A DNA stretch of 64,000 nucleotides from Tetracladium setigerum. Its lineage: Eukaryota; Ascomycota; Leotiomycetes; Helotiales. This document shows, one piece after another, positions 34,640-46,709 of this stretch. The stretch spans positions 248,001 through 312,000 of the forward strand of contig PZJY01000006.1 in the NCBI GenBank assembly GCA_031472005.1. The letters run 5' to 3'. Within the stretch, counting starts at the first letter, position 1. The number at the start of each line of letters is the position of its first letter. Under the pieces are notes generated by a model. It made no database searches, had not been told where the DNA came from, and saw only the letters and a program-made list of their open reading frames with translations. A program made the translations under genes and the position numbers.

Positions 34640-36992
34640 CGGGTAGATTTCAGGTTCTAGATGTCATCAGTGAGAATATGGACAAGATTGAGTGAATCGG
34701 CAAACCAAGTATACCAGAGTTGAAAAATTGATTTGAGAGCAGGTTTTGTTTTGAATTATTGCGAGAGGAGAGAGGGGAGAAGGGAGAAGGGAGAGCGAGG
34801 TTATAGAGACCTCTTCCCCATAAATTATGCTAGCACAGTCTGAATGCAAACGACGAGGACCGTTGGAGAACGGTGGGCAGACTTACACCTTCCATCGATA
34901 CTAGATGTAGTAGATGAGGCTATCGGTCTTCATCCTGACGTTCCTACGACTGACGGTACTTGAGTTCAACTAATAGAGATTGGGAGGTGTTCTAGCACTC
35001 TAAGTGAGCGCTAGCGACTGTCTCTAGCAGTATCGTCTCGGGACCCCACGGTCCAAACCCAAATGATACACGATCATTCCAGAGTCACTCCATGGGCCTG
35101 CAATATGAAAGAATGATTGGATGTTCACTTCATCTACCTTTTTGCTTGCTTGCTGCTTCATATGGTTTCTTTGGGACATAGACTTCTGGTGTTGTAGGCG
35201 TTTTGCGCGAGGAAACATGATGTTTGGTTGTGAAGGGGCTACTAGGAACCGCCCTTACTCTGAAGTTTAGAGCCTGGAAAGATCCTGGCAGAACAGGTGC
35301 GCAAAGTCTAAACTTGATCGGACTTCTTGTTCCTATGCCATCAGATCTGCCGAAGTTATCATTCTCGGGACGTTGTTTTGGTTAAGCGAGAAATCAACCA
35401 CGACGTTCGTCTGGTACTCTACCGTTTGACACCAAGGTGGTCGACCTCCCTGGAATTTTTTTATTATCCAAGACAATCTATTACTATCAGGAGCAATTTC
35501 GATGGGTGATTGACGACATCCTGGCAAGAAATGGGTATCTCTATCTTTGAGTTCGCTTGCAACAAAGGACGAGCGCCAAGAAACAACACAGTTCTGTCAC
35601 CAACTCTCCCAGTTCTCAGTGGGACCGATCAGCTCAGACGAAATCTTCAAAATACCCGGAATAAGAATAATCCACTTTACTGACCTCGACATATTGTTTG
35701 GGCTGCATGCCCCCTAAGATCTCCCAACTCAGTTCCTAGTGGGGCCAATCAGCTGAGATCCCAAGACGAAGCCCACCGTTATTCCTAGATCCAAAAGCAA
35801 ACACCCCGCAAATTGCTAGCGTATCCCATTACTTTAGCTAGAACCTTGACTGCTGACTCCCTAACTTTCAACCCAAAGATACGGCCTTCATGTCAAACAA
35901 CTTCTTTTTTTGCATTGCGTTGCCGGCGGGTGGACTACTGTACTAGTGGCTCTACTTTTGGTATTCGCCAGCCTGGATGCAAGACAGTTAGCTCCCACGC
36001 TTGACATATCTTCTAGAATACTTAGTCAAACCCTGTCAGTACTGGATGAAAGCAAAATGGTGTAGTTTCATGCTGAACTCACCCTGTGCACTTCACACTC
36101 ACACTCCACATCTCATACTTCACTTCACACACCCCGTACACTCCATACACCCCAAACCCCACAGAAATCCTCACAACCTTCTCAAATTCTAAAGCCCAAA
36201 GCCCAAAGCTTAGTCTTTCAGACCTACCTAACCAAAAACAGTTCAAAACCAAAAAGAAATCTAGATGTAGATGCATGAAAACGATCTAGCAACCTACCTA
36301 CCCACTTCACCCTACAGCTAATTGCGCTGGCTTTTTGCTAATTTGTTCCCTCATTGTTCTTGTTGTGATGTTGTGATATTGCGTGTGCTGCTATCTGCTT
36401 TACTGCTGTCTACGCCACCCAACTGTGCTAGCTAGCTGCCTCGCATGACCGAAAGGCAAGTGATTGTTGGAAACTCTCATCTCCCATCTCGCAACCTCAT
36501 TCACAAACACGCCAAATCAGCAAAACAAAAACCAAAAAAGCCCCAGGGTATGCCCAAAAAAGACCAGCCATTCCACTCCATTTCATTTCACCCCACCCCA
36601 CCCTATCCCATCCCAACCATTCCGCGGGAAGAAAAGCAAAGATGTCAGCAGTAAAAAAAAAGGGAGGTTTTGATTTGGATTTCGCAAGGAAAAAGCTACA
36701 GTAAGACAGCAACTCAAACACTAAAACTAGGAAGAAATAAGCAGAAAGGGTGAAAGAACGCCGATGATGATGCTACCAGTTCACCAAATTTCCCCCGCTT
36801 GTTGTGAAACGCCATGCTGTGAAACAATAAAGACCCAAGCCAAAAACAAAGAGAAAAGAAGAACAAAGCAACCGTCGAGATGGCGAAGAATATGTGGTGA
36901 GATTGGTTGGATGATCCCCTTTCAAATTTCTCCTTCCTTTCCTCGACCTTCGCGGGATGTATTTGAGAAAGCTCATGATAGTCTTTTTCCAT
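34640..36992. other. Intergenic region, 2.35 kb
   Basis: It contains the promoter of the Q/P-rich gene and the 3' flank of the MIZ gene (both minus). A diverged repeat pair occurs at 35605-35771. The part 36040-36720 has CA/CCA-rich and purine-rich low-complexity tracts. Open frames at 36079-36289 and 36445-36673 are low-complexity artefacts. Confidence 0.45.
35605..35771. repeat. Diverged direct repeat of about 40 bp
   Basis: TTCTCAGTGGGACCGATCAG at about 35613 recurs as TTCCTAGTGGGGCCAATCAG at about 35733, both preceded by CTCCCA and followed by a GAGA/CAGA...CGAA tail, with a 75-bp gap between copies. Function unknown; each copy may be part of a decayed repetitive element. Confidence 0.5.
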
Positions 36993-39900
36993 TCAATCCG
37001 AAATATCAATAACGACTGATGCCGATTTAACCTGCCTCTTCCTCCCCGGATCCCATATCTCCTCATCCTCATCCTCACTATCCTCATCATACGTCGCCTT
37101 CCTCTTCCCCGCACTCGGTGCCGCCACCGGCTTAGCCTTCCACCTCCCATCCTTATCAACAAGAATCGCCTTCACATTCAACATCCCCTGCTCCTCCAGC
37201 GTCTTCCTCACCTCGAGTAAATACTCATCCACATACAACTTCTGCGGACGAGCGTCAACCCTGCAGAGAGGACATTTCCAGACATCAATCATGGGCTGAC
37301 CTTTGCGATTGGGCTTGCTGGTGCGACTGAGCAGAAAGGTCTCGAGGTCGAAGCATTCGCGGTGGAGACAGTCGTCTGAGCGGACTGGAATGGTGAAGAT
37401 TCGGGCAGAGAAGGGGTCGGTGATGTCGAGTGTGAGTTCGCTTGATACGAGAGAGATGTCGTCGTCGTCGTCTTCGGCAACTGCTGATAGGCTTTTCTTG
37501 ATTGCGTCAATTGTCTCCTGTGCGCTCTTTCGCCGTTTCTGACATAGGTCCATGATCTTCTCATGCCCCAAGATCTCGATCATCTCAATCGCAAAGTAAA
37601 AATTCCTCTCCCTCAGGTTCTGCCGACGACCTGGCATTGACATTGTGATTTTGATATCCGAATGGGCCGGGAAAAGGACCACGTAATCGGTAAGATCGAC
37701 AGGCAAGTCCTTGCCATGCTGCTTCTTTCGCCTGAGTTCAATTGCAAGCGTTTTGCCTTGTGCCTCGAGATGAAAAGTGATATTCTCCGGCCAAATTGTA
37801 TCCTGAAGCACCCATTCGTTGATAGGAAACTCGATCCCTGGTTTCTTCCTCTCTAGGCAGCGCATGCGATATTGCACTGCTCCAGGAACAAACCCTCGAA
37901 ACTCCGGTGCTCTATTTGATCCAGTGAGACGTTTCGCGAGCAGGTTAAACTCATCATCTGCTATCGAAAAGTGGAAATGCATGATGGGGACGGCCTGTAG
38001 CTTGGTCGGAGCGACTGCAAATTCTTTAACGATCTGGTAGAATCGACGATCGGAATGATCTAGTGGTAAATCTTTCGGGAAGCCAGCCTTGGGACCAAAA
38101 TAGGACTGCGAAGGTGACTTTGATGGAGGGCAGTGAACTGAGGAGCAGGAGCCCCGGGTGGGGGAGGGTAAGAGAATGGTGGTATGACCGTCTGCTGAAG
38201 CAGAGGTGTTTGTCTGTACACCTCAATATTACGAAGGATTTGCTGCTCCCTCGTTGATGGTCGAGATTGACCATTTGCCGGATCTATAACTCCTTGTGAA
38301 GGAGTGCGGGTTGGAATCGGCCTAGCTGGCATGCTACTATTTCGTGAATAGGATTGTTGAGGTAGGGCGTGCTGTGGTGAATGGTTTGGATTTTGGCGAT
38401 TTGAATTTGACGGATGATATTGCGAGGGATTTGGAATTTGAGGGTGTGAAACAAATTGGTGACTTGGGTTCTGCGAAAGGTGTTGAAAGGATTGTGGAGT
38501 GGGATTCTGCGAAAGATGTTGCGTCGGTGGGTTTGCTTGCTGTGGGAGGCGTGGCGGAATTTGGGGTCGTGAAATCTGAGATTGGTGTTGAGGAGCTGAA
38601 TTATGATGACCTAGGAATTGCGAGGTAGCCTGTTTCAAGAGGGCATGTTGCTGTCGTAAATACTGTTGGCGCTTCATTGCATCTGCATCAAGCTGTCTCC
38701 TTTGATTCAACTGAAGAAGCTCTTGGGTAACTTTTTGTATCTGCTCAAACACCTGCTGCTGATACCGAATGTCTGATAGCGCTGGAGAGGTAGGTTGAGG
38801 CCATTGATGAGTATTCATCTGTGGAGATCCATTATCGACACTTCTCAACACCTGTCCCTGCTGAGGAAATGTTGGATTTTGCACCAGATTGGGACTCGGT
38901 GTGTTAGGGTGAGAGAGCGGACTAGTTACACTGGCAGATCTTCCATGTCCATTTATCGGCATATTGGGTGAGCCTGGACCTCCATGCCAAGGCTGTCCGT
39001 TCAAAATTTCTGGGCTTGAACTTCCTAAAACCCCTCGTCCTTGTATCCTTTGGATATTGGGGTTCACATTGGAATTCGTGCTAGGTCCCAGAGGCCCCAC
39101 GGTATTCGAAGAAGATCGACGGTGATGAGCCTCATTCAACAGGGCGGCATACTCTCCAGCAAGTCGAGCATTCCTCTCAGAAATCTCTTGTTGTGTTGGA
39201 GGTCGATCTGTATTGAAACGAGCCGATAAAGCTTGGTGATCCTCACGATCCTTTGCAAACATTCTTTCCATCCTTTGGCCTATTGCATCGTCAACCACCC
39301 CCAGGTTTCGACGAGTGGCCGTGAAAATAATCCCCTGGAGAAGCGGCGACATTATCCCCAACCTATTGACAAGTTCATCAACGAGCGGTGGGTAATTTCG
39401 AGTGCGAGCATCATTTGCAAATGGCACCCAATCCACAGCAATCTTAGTCAGGAATTGACCGACTGCATGAATAGTTCTTCTCCATGGCTCAAATGTTCTC
39501 AAAAGATCGCTCAAAGGACTAGGAAACTGAGAGAACCAGAGCTTATAATTTGGAGCGAGTTGGGAATTGTCGCGGATGAGTTGGCCAAGAATCTTGAAAG
39601 CTACTCTTAAAGTCTCTTTTGGAGGGAAGCCTGGTATATTGGCAACACATGCCCAGTCGACATCCCAAACGCAAAACACCTGATGAGTTGCAACATAAAA
39701 GGAATCATCCAGTTCGCAAGCATCCTTCAAGAGTGCGAGTCGGGGTACTTCTAGTCTAGGGTTGTGGTTTATCTCACCCCCAGCTACCGCAATTTGAGCA
39801 TCTATGAAGGGAACTCGAGTTTTCAGAAAAGGCATCACCGGGGCCTGTGTCCTTTGACGCTTGTGTACAATCTCTGGGATTGGGATTGGAGTCGCTTCTA

Positions 39901-40783
39901 CAGGAGACGAAGGTATCCGAGTATATGTCTGTTCACCATTATGAAGTGCATATGAAGAGGGCACTGGTTGATTATTCGAGACAACTGGTGGTGATGTTTG
40001 CGCCTGCACCGAACTTAGTATTCCATTGCCATTGACAGGCCAGTGTGATGCGTCATACGACCGAAGTTGAGCATCTGACGGTATGGATCCTGCAGTGGTT
40101 TGTGGTAGCTCTGCTGGTGCTAATACTGGGCTCATAATTTCGGGGGTAGGAGACTGGAGAAACTGAAGAGTAGAAGTCTGAGCATCCGTTGCTATCCTCC
40201 CATCTCCTTGCTCCTGATCCAAGCCTTCTGTTTGATCCATCACAGTCTGGTCAAAGGTGTTTGCTTGTGGAGCAAGTTGTTCATCCACCTGCCTGCCACT
40301 CGATATCCCTGATCGCACATGCGAGTGTGTCGGTGTGTTCTTTTCATTTTGTATGATATTACTCGTGTTTTGCATTCGGGGTAGCTCGCCAGATGATATG
40401 GAAGGTTGATTTGGAATGCGCAGCCTGTTTAAGGGAGCGAGGCTGGAATCGTCGGTAGGATCGTCACTGGGGATTGGCGAGGGCAGGACTGGTGCCATCG
40501 TCCTTTACGAACCAACATTAGCAGGATTTCTTGACAAGATTCGCATATTGAAGTCGACTCACCTGCGAACGGGCGGTGCTACCTGAGGGGGCAGCAGAGG
40601 TAGTGTTGGTGCCGCAGTTTTCTGCGGCGCAGAGGGAGGAATTCTGCGAGGAGTTGGACGTACCGGGCCCATGCCACCCGTCATCCAGGATTTCTGATGT
40701 GAGCCTCCAAGAAGAGTATTTAATGTTGCATTGGATGTCTCCACCTCGCGTTCCGATACGGGCTTATCGGGTGGTTTGCGCAT
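36993..40783 (-). CDS. MIZ/SP-RING zinc-finger protein (SUMO E3 ligase-like)
   Basis: Probable SUMO E3 ligase or cofactor of PIAS/Siz type acting in the nucleus. Exons 40563-40783 and 36993-40502 (60-nt GT-AG intron), about 1243 aa. Residues 1-300 are disordered. A helical region about 350-550 (WDVDWACVANIPGFPPKETL..., RTFEPWRRTIHAVGQFLTKI) has no family I know. A Q/P-rich linker follows, then a PINIT-like beta region (FHFSIADDEFNLLAKRL) and the SP-RING: C1119-x-H1121-x2-C1124 ... WKC1151PLC1154, followed by the family's LYVDEYLLEV. The extreme C-terminus, VVIDISD, fits a SUMO-interacting motif. One base is missing at plus-strand GGG 38128-38130; adding it gives FTAPPSKSPSQSYFGPKAGF and joins the two halves. 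Without it the zinc finger would be lost. Confidence 0.85.
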
Positions 40784-42271
40784 TGCGAAGAAGATGGGGT
40801 TTATATCGTCGGGACATTTGCCGTGGTTTTGATGATCACTTTTCGCCTGGACAGCTGAACTGAACTGGCCAACTGTAGCGGACGAGAAGATCTCGCTCGT
40901 GAGGATGAAGTGATGTTGGGAGGCAATACCTATCCAACGAGGTACTGTAAGACAAGGCTCTGGCTCGGCTGGCTGCGGGCGTTGGTGAAGTACCTAGGTA
41001 GATTGGATTTCGCCGAGTCTCGAGGAGTGAAGTGAAGGGACGGAGAGAGGAATAGGAAGAGGAGCAGAAGGAGGCCGAAGGAAGAACTGCCTGCTTGATA
41101 GGGTGAAGCGTAAGAAGGAATATATATATATATGTGAGAAAAGATATATATAGATTCTTTATTTGTACCCCTCGTTGCTTCCAAGATCTCTCTGAGAAGG
41201 GACCGGGCTTATGCTCTGCTTGATCGGGCCGTTCGTCTACCTACCCAAGACTTTGTTGGAAAATGTGTTGTTGGGGAGAAAGGAGTAGGCAGGTAGGAAT
41301 ACTAAGCATGTAGTAGGAAACGCGATGTCGTGGTTGTTGTTGTTGTTGTCGTCGTTGAGCGTCTAGCGCGGGTAACCTTCGCCGTTTTGTACAAGAGTTC
41401 AGCTTTCTTTATCATTCCCACCTCACCTCACCTCACTTCAACAACAATTGGATGCTGAAAAGGCATTCCAGCCCAGAACAGCAGTTCACCTCTTATCGCA
41501 CCTCACTTACTCAGTTCTTACTCAGCTATCGAACAGTCACGAGTCTGCCAAGCCTTGAGATTAACGCCATCGCCAATTCACCAGATTTCTTGATGGGGGA
41601 GAGCGCAGAGCGCCCAACTTCAACTTCTAACTGGTCAACCAGCCCATCCAGCCATCCACCCACTACATACTACTGCATCCAGCCATCCAGCCCATCCAGT
41701 CCCGTCCATCCTGCTGCCAAGCTTACCACGCTCGCCTTCCCCTTCCAGTTCAACATCACGCCCGACCTCGACCGACCTGCTCAACTTCAACCTCAACGTC
41801 GCTCTATCGTTGACTCCAACCAGCACACACTCTCTCCCAACTTCGGAATTGCCAGCTCATATCTCTCGACCTCGACCTCGACCTCGCAGACCACCGAGAC
41901 GAAGAAACATCCAAGGAATCACCGCATCTTGTGACAGTGGAGGAGCCGTGTTTGGCCAACTACTGCGAGGAGTCGCGACAACTGTAGTAGCTTCGCTGGC
42001 CTTCATGCAGCTCCAGCCAGCTCTCGTGAGTTTCCGATTTCCGACTTCCGATTCTCGACAACAAATTCAGCGTGGACGAACTGCTCAGCTTGCTGCTATA
42101 CGCAATTATTGAACTCTGCTGCATCGCATTCGACCCCTGTCCTCCATCCTCCTCCCTCCTCCTCGCTCCTTAAACTCTCCGCCGACCACCTCAACCCCTC
42201 TGATGTTTTGCTCCTGAATATACCCGGTCCCTGGCGGAACCATAAGCGCAACACACAATTTTTGAGGCAGA
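40784..42271. other. Divergent spacer between the MIZ and Boi-like genes
   Basis: 1.5 kb shared upstream region. It contains a TA microsatellite (41121-41155 area), CACCTCACCTCACTTC at 41421-41436 and CGACCT hexamer repeats at 41868-41887 within a long C/T-rich leader of the Boi-like gene. Open frames at 41452-42112 are low-complexity leader sequence. Confidence 0.5.
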
Positions 42272-45200
42272 ATGGCATCCAGCACCTTTGCAAATCCGCC
42301 GTCGAGGCCGGAGCAGGGACGTCCAGAACCGGGCCAGATTTTAATCGTCATCCGTAAGTTTTTTTGTTTTGTTGATAATGTTGTTATTGTTTTACTGCGC
42401 ACGAGCAAGTGAATAGTGCGCCCCAACGCACCACTCAACCGTGGGCCGAACACGAATTAAAACTTATTGATATTAACTTCTCCTCTGCGACGTAGATGAT
42501 TTCTCTGCCCGAAGTTCCGATGAATTGAGTCTGCAAAAGGGGGACCGTGTGGAGCTGATTGAGCGTGATGATGACTTTGGAGATGGATGGTATCTAGGGA
42601 GACATCTGATGAATGGAGCAAGTGGTCTTTTCCCTGAAGGTAATTATCCCCTCACTCTCCACCAACTCTTCAAAGCTAATTTTCACAGTCTATACCCGTA
42701 TTGCCCCCCGAGGACCTCCTTCCTACCCCACCATAAACTCGACACCACAACGACCCCTTACCGCACCAGTTCCAACTCCAGCTCTTGTCCCCGCAGAGCC
42801 TCCAGTCTCTCATTATACCCCTCCTACGCCAACCGTTCCCGTCGAAATGGGTGTTCCCCAGATCCAGGAACCAGTATCTCCCAAGCTCGAAGAGAAGCAG
42901 ACCCCGCAAGCGAGCGAACCCGAAACTCCAGATACACCAACTCTACCTTCAGCCCCTCTGATTGAATCCACAAAACCCGAAGAGGTTGTCCAGCCCATTC
43001 CTATTTCCACCACCCTACCGATCCAATCCAAAAGTATCATAGTCACAAAATCGCATGCCCATGGTCAGGACAGTCCTGTCATGAACGAAACATTGAGCGT
43101 TATTGAGGAACATATTACGGACATGAATACGCCGCATCACAGCATGCTTTCTGCCGATCGTAGAGCAACCAACGATTCTGGGAGCGAATACAGCAGTCAC
43201 GTCGATCATCGCCTATCATATATCAATGGCGAAGAGACAGACGAGGAGGAAGATTTGACGCATACCAGGGCCGAGGTGACTGCATGGAGCGCCGATCAGG
43301 TTGCCGAGTATCTGTTCACTGTTGGCGTTGAGCCGGCACACTGTGAGCTGTTTCGAGATCAAGAAATTACTGGCGATGTGCTCCTTGGTCTTGATCAAGC
43401 TTCAATTTTCATGGATGTGTTCGAGTTAGGTTCCCTTGGACGTAGGCTCAAAACCTGGCAAAAGATCAAGGTGCTTCATGATGAAGTTGGTGCAGATCTC
43501 TCCACCCGGAGAAATACTGGCACACATGGAAGCGAGGCTGGATCGGAAGATGCTGGGCGAATGAGAAGTCGAAGCACAACCAACTCGACCACTCTCCCTC
43601 GAATTCCTAGCATGATGGATAGACCGGGATCTCGACAAAACTCTGCTCGCTACTCACAGAGAACTGATCATAACCTGAATATGTCTCCAGTGTCTCCTTC
43701 CACCATCCACGAAACTCGCCGGCCAAGTGTTGGAGAGAAGCGGCCATCGGCAGCGTCAATCCGTGACATGAACCATTCGAGACAAAACTCGGCTGCTGAT
43801 TTTGGCGGTTCGCTCGCGGGTGCTCTAGCAGCAGCAGAGTCGCCGGCCAACATACCTGATGCAGCCCATAAAAAGCAACCCTCCTTCGATAGGAACTGGA
43901 CTATGGGCTCTGCAGTGACACCAATATCGCCGCCAGGCACACTGCAACGTCCTTCGTCGTCTTCTGGCATTAATACTATCGTGGAGTCCTCTACAGACCA
44001 CTTAACGCTAAGCCCAACTCCTGGCAATTTTGACGCTCTGGATCGTGGATATTTCTCGGGAGGCGAAGCAGACTCGCGACAAAGAAACGTCTTGCGAAAG
44101 AGAGGAAGCACCGCTACTCATTCTCGAAATTCGAGTTATACCGATGAGCAGCGAATTCGTAGTGCTACCGCACATACCCGACACTCTAGATTTGGAAGTG
44201 TTGATTCTGTTCGTGAAACTCCGCCATCCGCTGCACAAAAGTATTATGGCTTGGCGGTGAATGGTCGTGGCCGAACACCTTCAGTCAATTCCATCAGCAC
44301 GCCTCCACGGCCACTTCCTCCTCCAAAGGATCAGCCTTCTCCCACTGTCACCAAATTAGACGGCAATACACCAACCGCCTCGCCAATCAAGACTCGTGCG
44401 CCGGATTGGCTCACGCCATTGAGTGGTGCCAAGAGCTCTGGCCTCAGAGTCTCCTCGGACGCTGTTACAGGAAGTGAAAAGGCTCGCATTAGTGCCCCAT
44501 TTGATCCCATCTCTTCGCCTTTGAAGGAGTCTCCAATGCCATCACCTTCAAGAACCGGCTCAAGTACTCCCTCAGCAGGTCCAAGTCTCGATTTGGACTC
44601 TCCAGATGCCAAGAGCGGAAGCTCCATGACTTCGGCCGCTAGTGCGCGAGCTGCCAGGAAGAAATCAAAAAAGGATACGAGCGCCTATAAGCAAGGGCTG
44701 GAAAAGATATCGCCAAAAGAGAAGATGGCTACAGCGGATTACAGTGGCTGGATGAAAAAAAAGAGTGGCAACTTAATGACCACCTGGAAACCTCGCCTTT
44801 TCATTCTCAAAGGAAGGAGACTCTCGTATTACTACTCTGAGAACGATGATCAAGAGCAAGGCCTCATCGATATCTCCTTCCACCGCGTCTTGCCGGCTGG
44901 TGATGAGCGATTGACCGGACTTCATGCTGCTCTGACCGGTGCTACCAACAGCCCTACAAGTCCCTCAGGATCAACGACTATCACGATCGCAGAAGCTGCT
45001 GCTGCTGCGGAGCCTGAATCGACCTTGTCGAAGGGCAGCGATTCAATTTTCATCTTCAAGCTAGTTCCACCGCGACCAGGATTGACAAAGGCCGTCAACT
45101 TCACAAAGCCCACGGTCCACTACTTTGCAGTACCCAATGTAAAGCAAGGACGTCTGTGGATGGCTGCTCTGATGAAAGCAACTATCGACCGAGATGATAA

Positions 45201-45471
45201 CGCCCAGATGACCACTACCTACCAACAGAAGACCATCTCCCTAGCCAAGGCCCAGCAAATGCGTCACCGACCTCCAGCGCTTATGAATCTTGAGGAGCGT
45301 GTTGAAGAGGAAGCCTTGAAAACTCCCGCCAGTGACAGAAATGGACTGAACATCCAGGGTGTTATTTATGATGAAAAGTCAGAAGGAGACAGCGGCCTGT
45401 CTGGATCTACAAAGGCTGAACAAAATGGCACGAATGGCAATCTTCAATACCCTGAACCTCGCACTGCTTAG
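42272..45471 (+). CDS. Boi1/2-Pob1-like SH3-SAM-PH polarity protein
   Basis: Scaffold at sites of polarised growth that links Cdc42, formins and exocyst (known for yeast Boi1/2 and fission-yeast Pob1). Exons 42272-42353, 42496-42639, 42689-45471, exactly in phase, 1002 aa, with no frame break. SH3 domain: residues about 22-78 (ALYDY position reads HDFSARSSDELSLQKGD, then DGWYLGRHLMNGASGLFPE). A proline-rich stretch follows (about 85-180). SAM domain about 273-338 (WSADQVAEYLFTVGVEP...LGSLGRRLKTWQKI). A long Ser-rich linker holds many RSxS-type phosphorylation sites. PH domain about 757-885 (YSGWMKKKSGNLMTTWKPRL; conserved Trp near WMAALMKAT). The SH3 domain is split by two introns. This order of domains is diagnostic. 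Confidence 0.92.
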
Positions 45472-46215
45472 AATAGCTGCATTCGAGAGGATCTTTCATT
45501 TTTCTGTCAATAACGTTCACGATACTATCTGCGATGAGAAATTCGGACGGGAAAAACGGTACTTCCGGATTTGATAAAAAAAGGGCTGGACGAAAAATCT
45601 CACGAATTGCAAATCAATCTTCATCAATATCAATATTCCATAAACCCCGCACTTTGCTTGCTGGAGCTAGCTAGCTCGCTCGCTCTGGAAGCTTTGGCCT
45701 TTTCCATTCTCTCTGTCGATAAACCAAAAACCTTTTTCAACGATTTCTTCAAAGCTCAAAGCTCTCTCTCTCCCTCTTTGTGCACAAGCTGGCTTTATTT
45801 TCTCCTTTGTTAAATACCCCACCCCCAAAGGCCTTTTTCTGTGTAATACAAATACTTCTTCGACAATATTTAATCCGTATCATCTCATTTTTTGAAGGAA
45901 GCGGAAAATCATGCACGTGTCACGGTGCTACAAAACTCAACTATTTCTTATTTGATATGTATTTTGTGCGTCAGGATGGAGAGCGGATTTGTGAATTTTT
46001 TTTTCTCTTCTTCGTTTATTTAGCGTGGGTGGTGGGAGGATGGGCGACAAGGGGGTTGGAGGAAGTGTATACTGGGGGAGGATGAAGTGTATGTAGGGTG
46101 AAATGAGGAGGGAAGCGTTTTAAAGCGGCATGAGATGAAAGATAAAGAACCGAATGAATTCAGAAACAAAAGAGCAAGAAAAGTCACACCAGCCCTCTGC
46201 TTTTCTACTTCATAC

Positions 46216-46265
<50 letters not shown>

Positions 46266-46709
46266 CTTCTTCTTTCTTGTCTTCTGCTTTGTTTTTGTTA
46301 CAGAGAAAAAAAGAATGTAGATATATAATAAGTGCCAATGGACTCGCTCCATCATGCTCAACCACCATATATATGCAAGAGAGTTAAGAGAAATGAAATA
46401 ATATACTGAAACGTTTCCAAATTATTTTTATTAATGAGAAGATGACAGAAGAGGATAGATGAAGAAGAAGAAGAAGAGTACGTTATTTGTTTGTTTTTGG
46501 GGGAGGGGGGCTTTGAGAGGATAGAGAGAGAGGGAGGGGGGGGTACTTCTGTATGTTTGTGTTTGTATTATGTTTGTGTATATATGTGTGCACCTACCTA
46601 TGGGCTCAAAGCTCTGAACTACTATAATAATTATGAAGATCTTACATGTATATATACCGATACTACTTACTGTACAGTACATTCTTCCCCCATCACACGA
46701 AAATCGAGA
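45472..46709. other. Intergenic region between convergent genes
   Basis: 1.2 kb of 3' flanks for the Boi-like gene and the zinc-cluster factor. It contains the AT/GT microsatellite at 46216-46264 and AAG/GGA-rich tracts at 46440-46545. No gene seen. Confidence 0.5.
46216..46264. repeat. Compound (AT)n(GT)n microsatellite
   Basis: CATATATATATATATATATG is followed by about 16 GT units. A typical simple repeat that is likely length-polymorphic. Confidence 0.9.

Noticed and set aside
36993..40498. Two separate genes (36993-37982 and 38060-40498)
   Set aside because: One inserted base joins them with a continuous sequence; the 5' exon at 40563-40783 also joins in phase.
46154..46387. Plus-strand frames through the GT microsatellite
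   Set aside because: Simple repeat translated as Val/Cys or Cys/Val runs; not coding.
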